Position numbers and translations under genes: made by a program. From NCBI GenBank assembly GCA_944391085.1, contig CALXSE010000001.1:1-64000 (forward strand): 64,000 nt of DNA. Direction: 5' to 3'. The notes under the pieces were generated by a model, which was not told the origin of the DNA, did no database searches, and saw only the letters and a list, made by a program, of their open reading frames with translations. Positions 8,831 through 16,723 of the stretch are shown piece by piece (the stretch's first letter is position 1; each line of letters starts with the position of its first letter). The stretch comes from an uncultured Kiritimatiellota bacterium (GTDB lineage: Bacteria; Verrucomicrobiota; Kiritimatiellia; RFP12; DVOR01).

Positions 8831-11098
8831 TTACTCTTTGGCGGCCTTCGGGTAACGCTGGGAGAACTCCGCGCGGAGGGCCTTCGCCTCGCCCTCAAGC
8901 CCCTGGGCCTCAAGCGCGGCGATGGCCGCGCGGAAGGCCGCCGGCACCAACGCCTCGTCGTCGAAAAAGATGATCAGCGCCATGTTCGCGCGGAGCGCCC
9001 CGTCCGCGTCCCCAAGCGCCGCGCACGCCGCCGCCAGACCCGCATAGGCCTGGGCGCGCAAGGCCTGCCCCTCCGCCGTCGCCGTGTCCGCGCGCTCGGC
9101 CGCCAACGCGAAGGCCTCGCGCGCGGCCCCCTGCTCGCCCGCCGCGGCGCGGAGCCGCCCCACCCCCAGCGCGGCCGCCGCGTCATGCGCCGACGGCGCG
9201 CCGCCGGCCCCCAGGGCCGCCTCATAGGCCGCGAGCGCCGTGGCCCGCCGCCCCTGCGCCTCCGCCGCCCGCCCCAACAGCACGTTGCCCCACGCCCGGG
9301 CCTCGCCGCCGCGCCCGGCCAGCGCCCGCGCCGCCGCCTCGCTCTCGGCCCATTCTCCGCGCCCGGCGCGGAACTCGGCCAGCCAGGCCAGGTACTCGGG
9401 GGCCAACCCCTGGGCGTCCTTGAGCGCCACGATGGGCTGGAGCAGCGCGGCCGCCTCGTCGCCACGCCCCAAGGCATGGAGGCTCTGGGCGCGCCGCATC
9501 GCCGCGTCGGTCCTGCGCGCGTGGTCGAGCGGCGTCACGCCGCCCGCACCGTCCGCGGACAGCGCCTGGGCGAAACGCCCCTCCGCGGCCTGGAAATCAC
9601 GCGCGTTAAAGAAGATGAGCCCGCGCAGATAGGCCGCCTCCGCCGCGCCCTGCCCCTGCGGGAAGCGCGAGAGATACTCGTCGAGCGCGGCCGCCGCGCC
9701 CGACGCGTCGTTTTCCGCCAAGGCGTTGCGGGCACGGAGCGACAGCGCGTCCGCCGCCACCCCCGCGTCGCCGGAGGCAAGCGCCAAATCCAAGGCGCGC
9801 GCCGCGCGGTCGGCGTCCTTGGCCTGGGTGAAGGCATAGGCCGCGGCGTAGGCCGCACGGCCCGCGGCGGGGGCGTCCGGCCAACGCTCGGCGGTGCGCA
9901 GCCACGTCTCGCCCGCCCGGGCGGCGTCGCCGGACTGCTGCTCGAACCAGCCCAGGCGGTACCCTGCGTCGGCGGCCTGCTCCGCGGGGGCGCCCTCCAT
10001 CAGCCAGGCGGCTGCGGCGCGGGCCTGCGGCGCGTCCTTGGCACGGATGGCCGCGTCAAGGCGAAAGGGCTCGAGCGCCGCGCGGGACTCCGGCGACAGG
10101 CGGTCGGAGACGCGGCCCCAGGCCCGGAGGAAGTCGGCTGGGTCGCCGGCCTTGGCGCGGAGGGCAAGCATGGCGTGTGCGGCGGCGGGGGCCTCCTGCG
10201 CCTGGGGAAACTCGGAAAGGAGGCGCTCATAGGCGGTGAGCGCGCCCGGGGCGTCCCCCAACGCCTCGGCGACGGCGCCCTCGAGGGCGAGGCGCCCGGC
10301 CGTCGGCGCGGGGGCGGCCTGCTTGGCGGCCTCGAGCCACGCGCGGGCCTCCTCGGGCCGTTGGGCGCGGAGGGCGGCGTAGGCCGCGGCGGCGCGCCCG
10401 GCGGCGTCCGCCAGGCCGGCTTGCCCAGCGGTTTGGGCGAAGGCGGCGGCCTCGGGCCAGGCCTGCGCGGCGAAGGCGGCGGCGAAGGCGGCGGCCGCGG
10501 CGGCGGGGCGCTCGGCCTCGGGGGCTTGGGCGACGGCCTCGCGGTGGAGGGCCCAGGCTTGGGCGGCGTCGCCGTGGGCAAGGGCGAGGGCGGCGAGGGC
10601 GGCCTTGGCCTGGGAGGCGCAGGGGCCGGGGGCGGCGGCCACGCGACGGAGGACGGAGTCGGCGTCCTTCGCGCGGCCGAGGTCGGCATAGCAGAGACCG
10701 AGGTTCAGGAGCGAGGCCTGACGCACGGCGTCCGTGGCCGGGCCGGTGGCGACGGCCTCGAGCAGGCGGCGGGCCTCGTCGGAGCGCGGGTCGACGCGGC
10801 GCAGGGCAAGGGCCAGGCGGAGGCGGGCGGCGGCCTGGCGTTCGCCCTCCAGGCGCCCGGCGAGACCACGGTAGAGCGTCAGGGCCTCGGCGTCGCGGCC
10901 AAGCGCCTCAAGGCAGCCGGCGAGCGCGTAGCGGGCGTCGTCGTTGGCCGGTTCCGCCCGAAGGATGGCCTCGTACTCGGCGGCGGCCTGGGCGGCCAGG
11001 CCCCGGCGGGCCAGCCCGTCGGCGAAGGCCATGCGCCCGCCGTCCGCCCAGGCGGGGGCGGCGCAGGCCGTGAGAAGGGCGAGGAGGAGCGCTTTCAT
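8831..11098 (-). CDS. Secreted tetratricopeptide-repeat protein
   Basis: The 755-residue protein has a signal peptide (MKALLLALLTACAAPAWA, cleavage near residue 18) and is otherwise built of Ala-rich helical hairpins with TPR-type spacing, for example EYEAILRAEPANDDARYALAGCLEALGRDAEALTLY cut into A and B helices. TPR spacing continues almost to the C-terminus. It is predicted to be periplasmic, and TPR arrays of this sort usually scaffold envelope complexes. No enzymatic domain is seen. The strand opposite is also open for most of its length, which is an effect of the GC-rich codon use. xseB follows in the same operon. Confidence 0.82.
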   Translation of the reverse strand: MKALLLALLTACAAPAWADGGRMAFADGLARRGLAAQAAAEYEAILRAEPANDDARYALAGCLEALGRDAEALTLYRGLAGRLEGERQAAARLRLALALRRVDPRSDEARRLLEAVATGPATDAVRQASLLNLGLCYADLGRAKDADSVLRRVAAAPGPCASQAKAALAALALAHGDAAQAWALHREAVAQAPEAERPAAAAAAFAAAFAAQAWPEAAAFAQTAGQAGLADAAGRAAAAYAALRAQRPEEARAWLEAAKQAAPAPTAGRLALEGAVAEALGDAPGALTAYERLLSEFPQAQEAPAAAHAMLALRAKAGDPADFLRAWGRVSDRLSPESRAALEPFRLDAAIRAKDAPQARAAAAWLMEGAPAEQAADAGYRLGWFEQQSGDAARAGETWLRTAERWPDAPAAGRAAYAAAYAFTQAKDADRAARALDLALASGDAGVAADALSLRARNALAENDASGAAAALDEYLSRFPQGQGAAEAAYLRGLIFFNARDFQAAEGRFAQALSADGAGGVTPLDHARRTDAAMRRAQSLHALGRGDEAAALLQPIVALKDAQGLAPEYLAWLAEFRAGRGEWAESEAAARALAGRGGEARAWGNVLLGRAAEAQGRRATALAAYEAALGAGGAPSAHDAAAALGVGRLRAAAGEQGAAREAFALAAERADTATAEGQALRAQAYAGLAAACAALGDADGALRANMALIIFFDDEALVPAAFRAAIAALEAQGLEGEAKALRAEFSQRYPKAAKE

Positions 11099-11114
11099 GT
11101 CCCTTTAGGATAGC

Positions 11115-11145
11115 AAAAAGCGCCGTGCTTGCGCACGGCGCTTTT
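11115..11145 (-). terminator. Terminator of the small basic protein gene
   Basis: GCGCCGTGC and GCACGGCGC form a 9-bp stem with a 4-nt loop, and on the minus strand five T follow. It stands 18 bp after the stop of the small basic protein. Confidence 0.85.
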
Positions 11146-11162
11146 GCCATGGGGCGTGGGGC

Positions 11163-11318
11163 TTAGGCCTCGGGCATGGTCTTACGCAGGCCCTGACCGC
11201 GGTCGCCTTCCTTCCACTGACCGCGCTTGATCAGCAGGTTGATGCGCTCAAAACGCTTGAGCACGTTGCGCTTGGCGGTGATTTTGCCCGACCCTTTGAG
11301 ACTTCTGTGCTGGCTCAT
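11163..11318 (-). CDS. Small basic protein, PVC signature type
   Basis: The 51-residue protein begins MSQHRSLKGSGKITAKRN and continues VLKRFERINLLIKRGQWKEGD. This pattern (MSQHxSL, KRNVLKRFERI, KRGxWKEGD) is that of the small basic protein I know as conserved in Planctomycetes, Verrucomicrobia and Chlamydiae and largely absent elsewhere; its molecular role is unknown, with a ribosome or nucleic-acid link suspected from its charge. The start is fixed by AAGGAGG seven bases upstream of ATG 11318. It has its own promoter and terminator and is monocistronic, which suggests strong expression. It is the best single lineage marker in the window. Confidence 0.85.
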   Translation of the reverse strand: MSQHRSLKGSGKITAKRNVLKRFERINLLIKRGQWKEGDRGQGLRKTMPEA

Positions 11319-11381
11319 TTCGCGAACCTCCTTGAACGTTGCGTCGCGGGTCTGAACCCCGCAGAAAGAAAAAGTCCTTGC

Positions 11382-11392
11382 ATGATACCACA
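11382..11392 (-). promoter_or_regulatory. Promoter of the small basic protein gene
   Basis: The minus strand reads TGTGGTATCAT, the extended -10 form found repeatedly in this window. TTGCGG lies 18 bp upstream as a possible -35. The predicted leader is about 55 nt and holds the strong Shine-Dalgarno. Confidence 0.7.
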
Positions 11393-11417
11393 GTTCACCC
11401 GCAGACCGCAAGCCTTT

Positions 11418-11711
11418 TCATGGGTCGTCGGGGAAGAGCCGCTCGAGGATGCGCTCGGCGGGCGTGGCGGCGGCCTTGGACTGGTTGCAGGCGAAGCAGG
11501 CGGGGACGACGTTGCCTTTGACGGATTTGCCGCCGCGGGCGACGGGGATGAGGTGATCCATGGTGAGCTTCCCCGGGGGGAAGCGGCCGTGGCAGTAGTG
11601 GCATTCGCCTTTGGCGAGCTGGGCCTTCCACCAGGCGCTGGCACGGAGGGCGCGGGCGCGTTCGCGCTCGCGGCGGATGTGGGCCTCGTCGACGGGTTGG
11701 TACCAGTCCAT
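11418..11711 (-). CDS. HNH endonuclease domain protein
   Basis: The 97-residue protein has a compact HNH fold: the zinc knuckle CHYCHGRF (CX2C), the catalytic DHLIPVARGG, the N in KGNVVPACFACN (second CX2C) and the terminal SKAAATP helix. Such single-domain HNH proteins are metal-dependent nicking or double-strand nucleases, but many housekeeping members have no known target. It starts 2 nt after the stop of the acyltransferase gene and so is translationally coupled to it. No restriction methylase or phage gene is nearby. Confidence 0.85.
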   Translation of the reverse strand: MDWYQPVDEAHIRRERERARALRASAWWKAQLAKGECHYCHGRFPPGKLTMDHLIPVARGGKSVKGNVVPACFACNQSKAAATPAERILERLFPDDP

Positions 11712-11713
11712 GG

Positions 11714-12625
11714 TCAGGAGACCTCCGGCGCGGGGATGCCGCGGAAACGGCGGTGAAGCCACAGGTATTGCTCGGGGGCCATGCGGATGACGCGCTCGAG
11801 GCGGGAGACAAGCTCGGCGGTGAGGGCGCGGACGGCCTCGTCGTGCGGGAGGTCGGGGCCGGCGACGATGGGCGTGCCGACGGCGACCATCTTGTAGCGC
11901 AGGGGTCCGGTGCGCAGGAAACCGCCCACGATGATGGGCGCGCCGGTGGAGAGGTGCAGGCGCGCGGGGGTGGTGTAGACGGGGACGCTGTGGCCGAAGA
12001 AGGGCACCCTGACGCCACGCGAGGCGTATTGGTCGAAGAGGACGGCGAGGGCGGCGTTCTGGCCGCGCCAGCGGTGCATGGCCGCGCCGCGGAAGCCGTG
12101 CTGCTTGGGGATGATGGTGGCGCCGCCGCGGAAGTTGTGCCGGTTGAGGAAGCGCTGGAGGAAGGGGTTGTCCATCAGGCGGGCGACGGCGAAGAAGGGG
12201 CGGGCGCTGGTGATGGCGGCGATGCCGGCCTCCCACGAGCCCAGGTGGCCGGTGGCCAGGATGATGGGGCAGGTGGGGTGGAAGAGCAGGCGCTCGCACT
12301 CGGCGTCCATCTCGAGGGCGACGTGGTCGCGCCAATTTTCGCGCGTGACGCTCTCGGAGACGCGCAGGGCCTCGCAGATATGCCCCACGAAGTGGCCCAG
12401 CGAGCAGCGGGCGATGCGGTAGGCCTCGGCGCGGGTCCGGGCGAGGCCGGCGATGAGGACGTTGTCGACGGCGGTGCGGGCGCGCCTGGTGCGCCGCAGA
12501 AGGGAGAAGACGCCCGCGCCGACCCCCCAGCCGAAGGGATAAGCCCACCGCACAGGCATCAATCGGTAAAACCACCAAAGCCCGGCCAGGAGCAAATATT
12601 GCAGGTAAAAGCCAACTTGTCGCAT
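11714..12625 (-). CDS. LpxL/HtrB-family lysophospholipid (lipid A) acyltransferase
   Basis: The protein of about 303 residues has an N-terminal membrane helix (QYLLLAGLWWFYRLMPV) and the catalytic HX4E motif in ATGHLGSWEAG. The later GGATIIPKQHG, LFDQYAS and FFGHSVPVYTTPARL blocks match late lipid A acyltransferases, which add secondary acyl chains on the inner membrane. This supports an LPS-bearing outer membrane. Two in-frame ATGs exist at 12634 and 12625. The first lies inside the TATAAT -10 hexamer, so the second (MRQVGFY) is preferred and would be leaderless. The HNH gene follows directly. Confidence 0.85.
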   Translation of the reverse strand: MRQVGFYLQYLLLAGLWWFYRLMPVRWAYPFGWGVGAGVFSLLRRTRRARTAVDNVLIAGLARTRAEAYRIARCSLGHFVGHICEALRVSESVTRENWRDHVALEMDAECERLLFHPTCPIILATGHLGSWEAGIAAITSARPFFAVARLMDNPFLQRFLNRHNFRGGATIIPKQHGFRGAAMHRWRGQNAALAVLFDQYASRGVRVPFFGHSVPVYTTPARLHLSTGAPIIVGGFLRTGPLRYKMVAVGTPIVAGPDLPHDEAVRALTAELVSRLERVIRMAPEQYLWLHRRFRGIPAPEVS

Positions 12626-12632
12626 TTGCCCC

Positions 12633-12643
12633 ATTATAACACA
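12633..12643 (-). promoter_or_regulatory. Promoter of the acyltransferase gene, overlapping its upstream ATG
   Basis: The minus strand reads TGTGTTATAAT. The -10 hexamer TATAAT occupies 12638-12633 and overlaps the upstream candidate ATG. Seven bases separate it from the ATG at 12625. Confidence 0.6.
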
Positions 12644-12665
12644 CCCTCCGCAGGCCCGGGGGGAC

Positions 12666-12692
12666 AAAAAAGCCCCCGGCGGGGCCGGGGGC
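12666..12692 (-). terminator. Terminator of pflB
   Basis: GCCCCCGGC and GCCGGGGGC make a 9-bp stem with a 3-nt loop, followed on the minus strand by six T. It stands 20 bp after the pflB stop. Confidence 0.9.
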
Positions 12693-12711
12693 CGTGTCGC
12701 CGCCGCAGGGC

Positions 12712-14949
12712 TCACAGGCAGCTGTGGCAGGTGCGGGCGATGACCTCGTCCTGGTGCTTCTTGGAGAGGGTGACGAAGCGGACGGCGTAGCCGGAGACGC
12801 GGATGGTGAGGTTGGGGTACTTGTCGGGGTGGGCCTGGGCGTCGCGCAGGAGGTCGGTGTTGAAGACGTTGACGTTGAGGTGGTGGGCGCCCTGGACGAA
12901 GTAGCCGTCCATGAGGCGGGTGAGGTGCGCGACCTGCTCGGGCTCGTCCTTGCCGAGGGCCGAGGGGTTGATGGTGAAGGTGTTGGAGATGCCGTCGCGG
13001 CAGGCGTCGTAGTTGAGCTTGGCCACGGAGTTGAGCGAGAAGGTCGCGCCGGAGGCGTCGCGCCCGTGCATGGGGTTGGCGCCGGGGGCGAAGGGCTCGC
13101 CGGCCTTGCGGCCGTCCGGCGTGGCGCCGGTGTTCTTGCCGTACATCACGTTGGAGGTGATGGTCAGGAGGCTGAGGGTGTGCTCGGCGCCGCGGTAGCA
13201 CGGCGTCTTGCGCAGCTCGGCGTAGAAGAACTCGGCGAGCTCCTTGGCGATGGCGTCGACGCGGTCGTCGTCGTTGCCGAACTTGGGGAAGTCGCCCTCG
13301 ACCTTGAAGTCCACCGTCAGGCCGTCTTCGTTGCGGACGGGGGTGACCTTGGCGTACTTGATGGCGGAGAGGGAGTCGGCGGCGACGGAGAGGCCGGCCG
13401 CGCCGAAGGCCATCCAGCGGTGCGCGAGGTGGGTGTCGTGCAGGGCCATCTGGATCTTCTCGTAGGCGTACTTGTCGTGCATGTAGTGAATCACGTTCAT
13501 GGTGTTCACGTACTGGTGCGCGAGCCAGGAGAGGACCTGCTTGAAGCGGGCGAGGGTGTCCTCGTAATCCAGCGGGCCCTCGGGCGGGAGGTCGGTCTTG
13601 GGGCCGACCTGCTTGCCCTTGATTTCCTCGCGGCCGCCGTTGAGGGCCATGAGCAGGGCCTTGGGCAGGTTGGCGCGGGCGCCGAAGAACTGCATGTCCT
13701 TGCCGATGGTCATGGCCGAGACGCAGCAGGCGATGGCGTAGTCGTCGCCGAAGCGCTCGCGCATGAGGTCGTCGTTCTCGTACTGCACGGAGTCGGTGAC
13801 GATGGAGACGTGCGCGCAGTAGTCCTTCCACCCCTGCGGCAGGGCCTGGGCCCAGAGGACGGTCATGTTGGGCTCGGGCGCGGGGCCGAGGTTCTCGAGC
13901 GTGTGCAGCACGCGGAAGGAGGTCTTGGTGACGAGGGTGCGGCCGTCCAGGCCCATGCCGCCGAGGCTCTCGGTGGTCCAGGTGGGGTCGCCGGCGAAGA
14001 GCTCGTTGTACTCGGGCGTGCGGAGCTGGCGGTTCATGCGCAGGTGCAGCACGTAGTCGTCGATCAGCTCCTGGGCGGACTCCTCGGTGAGGACGCCGGC
14101 CTTCAGGTCGCGCTCGATGTAGATGTCCAGGAAGGTGGCGGTGCGGCCCAGGCTCATGGCCGCGCCGTTCTGCTCCTTGATGGCGGCCAGGTAGCCGAAG
14201 TAGGTGGCCTGGACGGCCTCGCGGGCGCTCTGCGCGGGCTTGGAGATGTCGTGGCCGTACATCGCGGCCATCTGCTTCAGGCGGCCAAGGTAGTCGATCT
14301 GGCGCCACACGTCCTCACGCAGGCGGATGGTCTCGTCGTCCATCACCGCGTCGGGGGCCGTGCCGATGGCGTCGAGATCCTTCTGCTTCTCCTCGATCAG
14401 GCGGTCCACGCCATAAAGCGCCACGCGGCGGTAGTCGCCGATGATGCGGCCGCGGCCGTAGGCGTCGGGCAGGCCGGTGAGGACGTGGGCGGAGCGGAGG
14501 GCGCGCATGTCCTTGGTGTAGGCGCGGAAGACGCCGTCGTTGTGCGTCGTGCGGTAGGTGAACTCGGTCTTCAGCTTCTCGCTGATGTGGTAGCCGTACG
14601 CCTCCGCGGCCTGGACGGCCATGCGCATCCCGCCGAAGGGGTTGACCGAGCGCTTCAGCGGCGCGTCCGTCTGCAGGCCCACGATGATCTCGTTCTCACG
14701 GTCCAGGTAGCCGGGCTTGTGGTTCAGCAGGCTCGAGGCGTTCTCCACGTCCACGTCCAGCACGCCGCCCTTCTCGAACTCCTCCTTGTGGAGCCGCTCA
14801 TACGCCGCGTTCACCTTCTCGGTGCGCGCCGTCGGCCCCACGAGGAACGACGCATCCCCCTCATAGGGCGTGTAGTTCGCCTGGATGAAATCGCGGACGT
14901 CTATCGCGTCCTGCCACTTGCCTGGCTTGAACTCAGGATACTGGGCCAT
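12712..14949 (-). CDS. pflB: Formate C-acetyltransferase (pyruvate formate-lyase)
   Basis: PflB converts pyruvate and CoA to formate and acetyl-CoA by a glycyl-radical mechanism. The 745-residue protein has the catalytic cysteine pair C408-C409 in [10 protein letters not shown] and the glycyl-radical site RVSGYAVRF with G720, 26 residues from the end, as in validated PFLs. The CoA/pyruvate-side motifs [17 protein letters not shown] and [22 protein letters not shown] are intact. AGGAGG lies seven bases before ATG 14949. It is monocistronic, with a sigma-70-type promoter and a terminator. Its activase gene pflA is 30 kb away at 45105-45791, and no formate transporter is adjacent. The enzyme implies mixed-acid fermentation under anoxia. 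Confidence 0.97.
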   Translation of the reverse strand: MAQYPEFKPGKWQDAIDVRDFIQANYTPYEGDASFLVGPTARTEKVNAAYERLHKEEFEKGGVLDVDVENASSLLNHKPGYLDRENEIIVGLQTDAPLKRSVNPFGGMRMAVQAAEAYGYHISEKLKTEFTYRTTHNDGVFRAYTKDMRALRSAHVLTGLPDAYGRGRIIGDYRRVALYGVDRLIEEKQKDLDAIGTAPDAVMDDETIRLREDVWRQIDYLGRLKQMAAMYGHDISKPAQSAREAVQATYFGYLAAIKEQNGAAMSLGRTATFLDIYIERDLKAGVLTEESAQELIDDYVLHLRMNRQLRTPEYNELFAGDPTWTTESLGGMGLDGRTLVTKTSFRVLHTLENLGPAPEPNMTVLWAQALPQGWKDYCAHVSIVTDSVQYENDDLMRERFGDDYAIACCVSAMTIGKDMQFFGARANLPKALLMALNGGREEIKGKQVGPKTDLPPEGPLDYEDTLARFKQVLSWLAHQYVNTMNVIHYMHDKYAYEKIQMALHDTHLAHRWMAFGAAGLSVAADSLSAIKYAKVTPVRNEDGLTVDFKVEGDFPKFGNDDDRVDAIAKELAEFFYAELRKTPCYRGAEHTLSLLTITSNVMYGKNTGATPDGRKAGEPFAPGANPMHGRDASGATFSLNSVAKLNYDACRDGISNTFTINPSALGKDEPEQVAHLTRLMDGYFVQGAHHLNVNVFNTDLLRDAQAHPDKYPNLTIRVSGYAVRFVTLSKKHQDEVIARTCHSCL

Positions 14950-15028
14950 GATGCCCTCCTTTGCCGTGTTTCCAATCTGCTCCCGGCCCGGGCGGAACCC
15001 CGCCGCAATCTGCCGGGAAAGTGCCAAA

Positions 15029-15058
15029 ACTGTACCAAATACAATTTGCGCCTGTCAA
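15029..15058 (-). promoter_or_regulatory. pflB promoter (TTGACA-18-TACAGT)
   Basis: On the minus strand TTGACA (15058-15053) and TACAGT (15034-15029, preceded by TGG) are separated by 18 bp. The predicted leader is about 73 nt. Confidence 0.75.
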
Positions 15059-15072
15059 GCCCGCCCCACCAC

Positions 15073-15094
15073 GGGACACAAAATATTGTGCCCC
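15073..15094. promoter_or_regulatory. Palindromic operator candidate between pflB and the 15199 gene
   Basis: GGGACACAA-AATA-TTGTGCCCC is an inverted repeat with 8 of 9 arm positions matched. It lies 15 bp upstream of the pflB -35 and about 50 bp upstream of the plus-strand -10 at 15149. Further half-sites TTGGCACAA (15105-15113) and GTGCCAA (15022-15028) flank the promoter. The regulator is unknown. Confidence 0.5.
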
Positions 15095-15143
15095 CCATGC
15101 GCCATTGGCACAACATACGCCGCAAAAGCGCCCTGCCCCAGGA

Positions 15144-15154
15144 TGTGCTACAAT
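15144..15154 (+). promoter_or_regulatory. Promoter of the unknown gene pair at 15199-16662
   Basis: TGTGCTACAAT, an extended -10 with no clear -35. The predicted leader is about 38 nt and contains CAGGAGA eight bases before the ATG. Confidence 0.6.
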
Positions 15155-15198
15155 GCCCCCGAACCACCCGCACGGAAGCTTACCCAGGAGACACCGCC

Positions 15199-15957
15199 AT
15201 GCCCGAAGACCCCACCCTTCCCCGCATCCTCATGCGCCCCCGCCGCCGTTACCGCTGCCTCGCCCTCCCGGACGCCTTCGTCCCCCCGGAAGAACCCGCC
15301 GACCAGGCCCGCCTCACCGCCGCCATCCGCGACGCCCTCACCCCGGACCTCCACCCCATCATCCGCCCCGCCGCGCCCGGCGCCTGGCTCTGCGCCTTCC
15401 TCCACGCCGCCACGCGCCCCAAACGCGCCGCCACCTACGAGCACGGCCGCCCCGGGACCGTCCGCTTCACCCCCCGCGCCGCCGCGCTCCTCCTCGCCGA
15501 CTGGCGCCACGGCCTCCTCTACGCCGCCACGCCCCGCCGCGACGCCCTCCCCGGCTTCCTTGCCGCGCTCAACGGCACCCTCTTCCCAGGCCGCCGCCCC
15601 GCGGCCCCCTTCCAAACCCTCCCGCTCGACCCCGACCGCCTCCGCCTCCTCTCCCCCCAGGATCGACGCCCCGGCCCGCCCGGCGCGCCCTGGGCCGAAC
15701 TCCGCCTCAAGGCCCTCGTCTGGCAGGAGCCCGGCCTCGGCGGGGCCCGCGGCGAACTCCGCTGGGACGGGGACGGCTTCGACGCCGCCGAGCCCTGGCC
15801 CGAGCGCCTCCAACGCCTCACCTTCCTCATCCGCCCCCCGGGCGCCAAACCCGGCGCCGCCTTCGTCGCAGAGCTCCACCGCGGCGGCGAACTCCTCGCC
15901 GCGCTCAGCCCCCACACCCTCCCCGCGCTCGCCGCGCTCATCGGCCACGCCAGCTGA
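15199..15957 (+). CDS. Protein of unknown function, 252 aa
   Basis: I do not recognise this protein. It is a soluble-looking, Arg/Pro/Ala-rich protein without signal peptide or membrane segments. Landmarks are an N-terminal PRILMRPRRRYRCLALPD, a central LLLADWRHGLLYAATPRRDALPGFL and a C-terminal half with paired Trp/Pro motifs (EPWPERLQRLTFLIRPPG). The start is supported by a promoter and Shine-Dalgarno, and the next gene begins 9 nt after its stop, so the two form an operon divergent from pflB. Third positions are strongly GC as in neighbouring real genes. It and its partner may act together; nothing in the sequence gives a role. Confidence 0.65.
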   Translation: MPEDPTLPRILMRPRRRYRCLALPDAFVPPEEPADQARLTAAIRDALTPDLHPIIRPAAPGAWLCAFLHAATRPKRAATYEHGRPGTVRFTPRAAALLLADWRHGLLYAATPRRDALPGFLAALNGTLFPGRRPAAPFQTLPLDPDRLRLLSPQDRRPGPPGAPWAELRLKALVWQEPGLGGARGELRWDGDGFDAAEPWPERLQRLTFLIRPPGAKPGAAFVAELHRGGELLAALSPHTLPALAALIGHAS

Positions 15958-15966
15958 GCCACGCCC

Positions 15967-16662
15967 ATGGAAGACGAACCCTACCTCCTCGACCGCCCCG
16001 ACGACCCCGGCCCGCCCCCGCGCCTCGTCCCCCACCCCTGCCCTTACGCCCCCGAGGGCGAAGACCCCGCCGCCCTCCGCCCCCGGGGGCTCGCGGACGT
16101 CCTCCGCGCCGTCGCCGCGCTCGGCCCCGACGCCCCCGCGCGCTGCCTCCTCCTCGCCCCCGGCGCGCCGGGCCCCTGGCTCGCCCCGGAGTCCCGCGAC
16201 CTCCGCGCCTGGGCCCGCCGGGCCGAGGCCGCCTGGGGCCGCCCCGTCCGCGCCCTCGCCCCGAACGCCCCCTGCCCCTGCGGACAGGCGCCCGCCTGCC
16301 GCGCCCACCCCAACGCCGCGGCCCACGACGCACGGCGCCGCCTAGACGCCCTCGCCACCCGCCAGGACACCCTCACCGCCGCCTTCGACCAACGCCTCGA
16401 CGCGCTCCCCGAGCGCGGCCGGCGCCTTGTCCAGGACTGGGCCCACCTCCCGGATCCCAACCGCCCCAACCACCCCATCCCCGTCGCCGCCCTCGCCAAA
16501 CGCCACCGCATCAGCGACCGCCAGGCCTTCCGCCTGCTTGCCCAGGCCAAAGACGCCGACCCGGCCTTCTTCGCCCTCCTCAAGCGCCTCCGCGACCACC
16601 GCCTCCGCCCCAACCGCGCCTATGAGGTCCGCGACGACTCCCGCCCCACCGACTGGCTCTGA
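15967..16662 (+). CDS. Protein of unknown function with CPCG motif and helix-turn-helix-like C-terminus, 231 aa
   Basis: I do not recognise this protein. It has an acidic N-terminus, a cysteine/histidine cluster CPCGQAPACRAH near residues 102-113 that recalls SEC-C type zinc motifs without being a clear match, and a Lys/Arg-rich C-terminal third. Within that third, PVAALAKRHRISDRQAFRLLAQAK looks like a winged or sigma-like helix-turn-helix when cut into its helices. A DNA- or RNA-binding role is therefore possible. It is coupled to the preceding unknown gene (9-nt gap) and followed by a bidirectional terminator. Confidence 0.65.
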   Translation: MEDEPYLLDRPDDPGPPPRLVPHPCPYAPEGEDPAALRPRGLADVLRAVAALGPDAPARCLLLAPGAPGPWLAPESRDLRAWARRAEAAWGRPVRALAPNAPCPCGQAPACRAHPNAAAHDARRRLDALATRQDTLTAAFDQRLDALPERGRRLVQDWAHLPDPNRPNHPIPVAALAKRHRISDRQAFRLLAQAKDADPAFFALLKRLRDHRLRPNRAYEVRDDSRPTDWL

Positions 16663-16673
16663 CCCCGACAACC

Positions 16674-16705
16674 CAAAAAAAGGCCCCGGCATCCGCCGGG
16701 GCCTT
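16674..16705 (-). terminator. Bidirectional terminator between convergent genes
   Basis: AAGGCCCCGGC and GCCGGGGCCTT form an 11-bp stem with loop ATCC. The minus-strand transcript gains a seven-T tail, so it mainly ends the PEP-CTERM gene at 16724, but it can also stop the plus-strand pair. Confidence 0.85.
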
Positions 16706-16723
16706 GTCGCGCCAAAAACGCGC

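Noticed and set aside
8393..11113. Very long plus-strand open frame opposite the TPR protein gene
   Set aside because: Gly/Arg-rich translation with no start signal or known motif; it mirrors the GC-rich third positions of the real minus-strand gene with signal peptide and repeats.
15105..15125. Sigma-54 type promoter near TTGGCAC upstream of pflB
   Set aside because: The -24 like TTGGCAC is not followed by a TTGC -12 box at the needed spacing on either strand.
12694..15957. 1087-codon plus-strand frame across pflB
   Set aside because: Antisense to an unambiguous PflB; composition is Val/Gly/Ala/Glu/His-rich and fuses into the real gene at 15199.
15148..16326. Minus-strand frame opposite the two unknown genes
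   Set aside because: Gly/Ala/Glu/Val low-complexity translation; the plus-strand genes have promoter, ribosome sites and coupled spacing, though their own functions are unknown.
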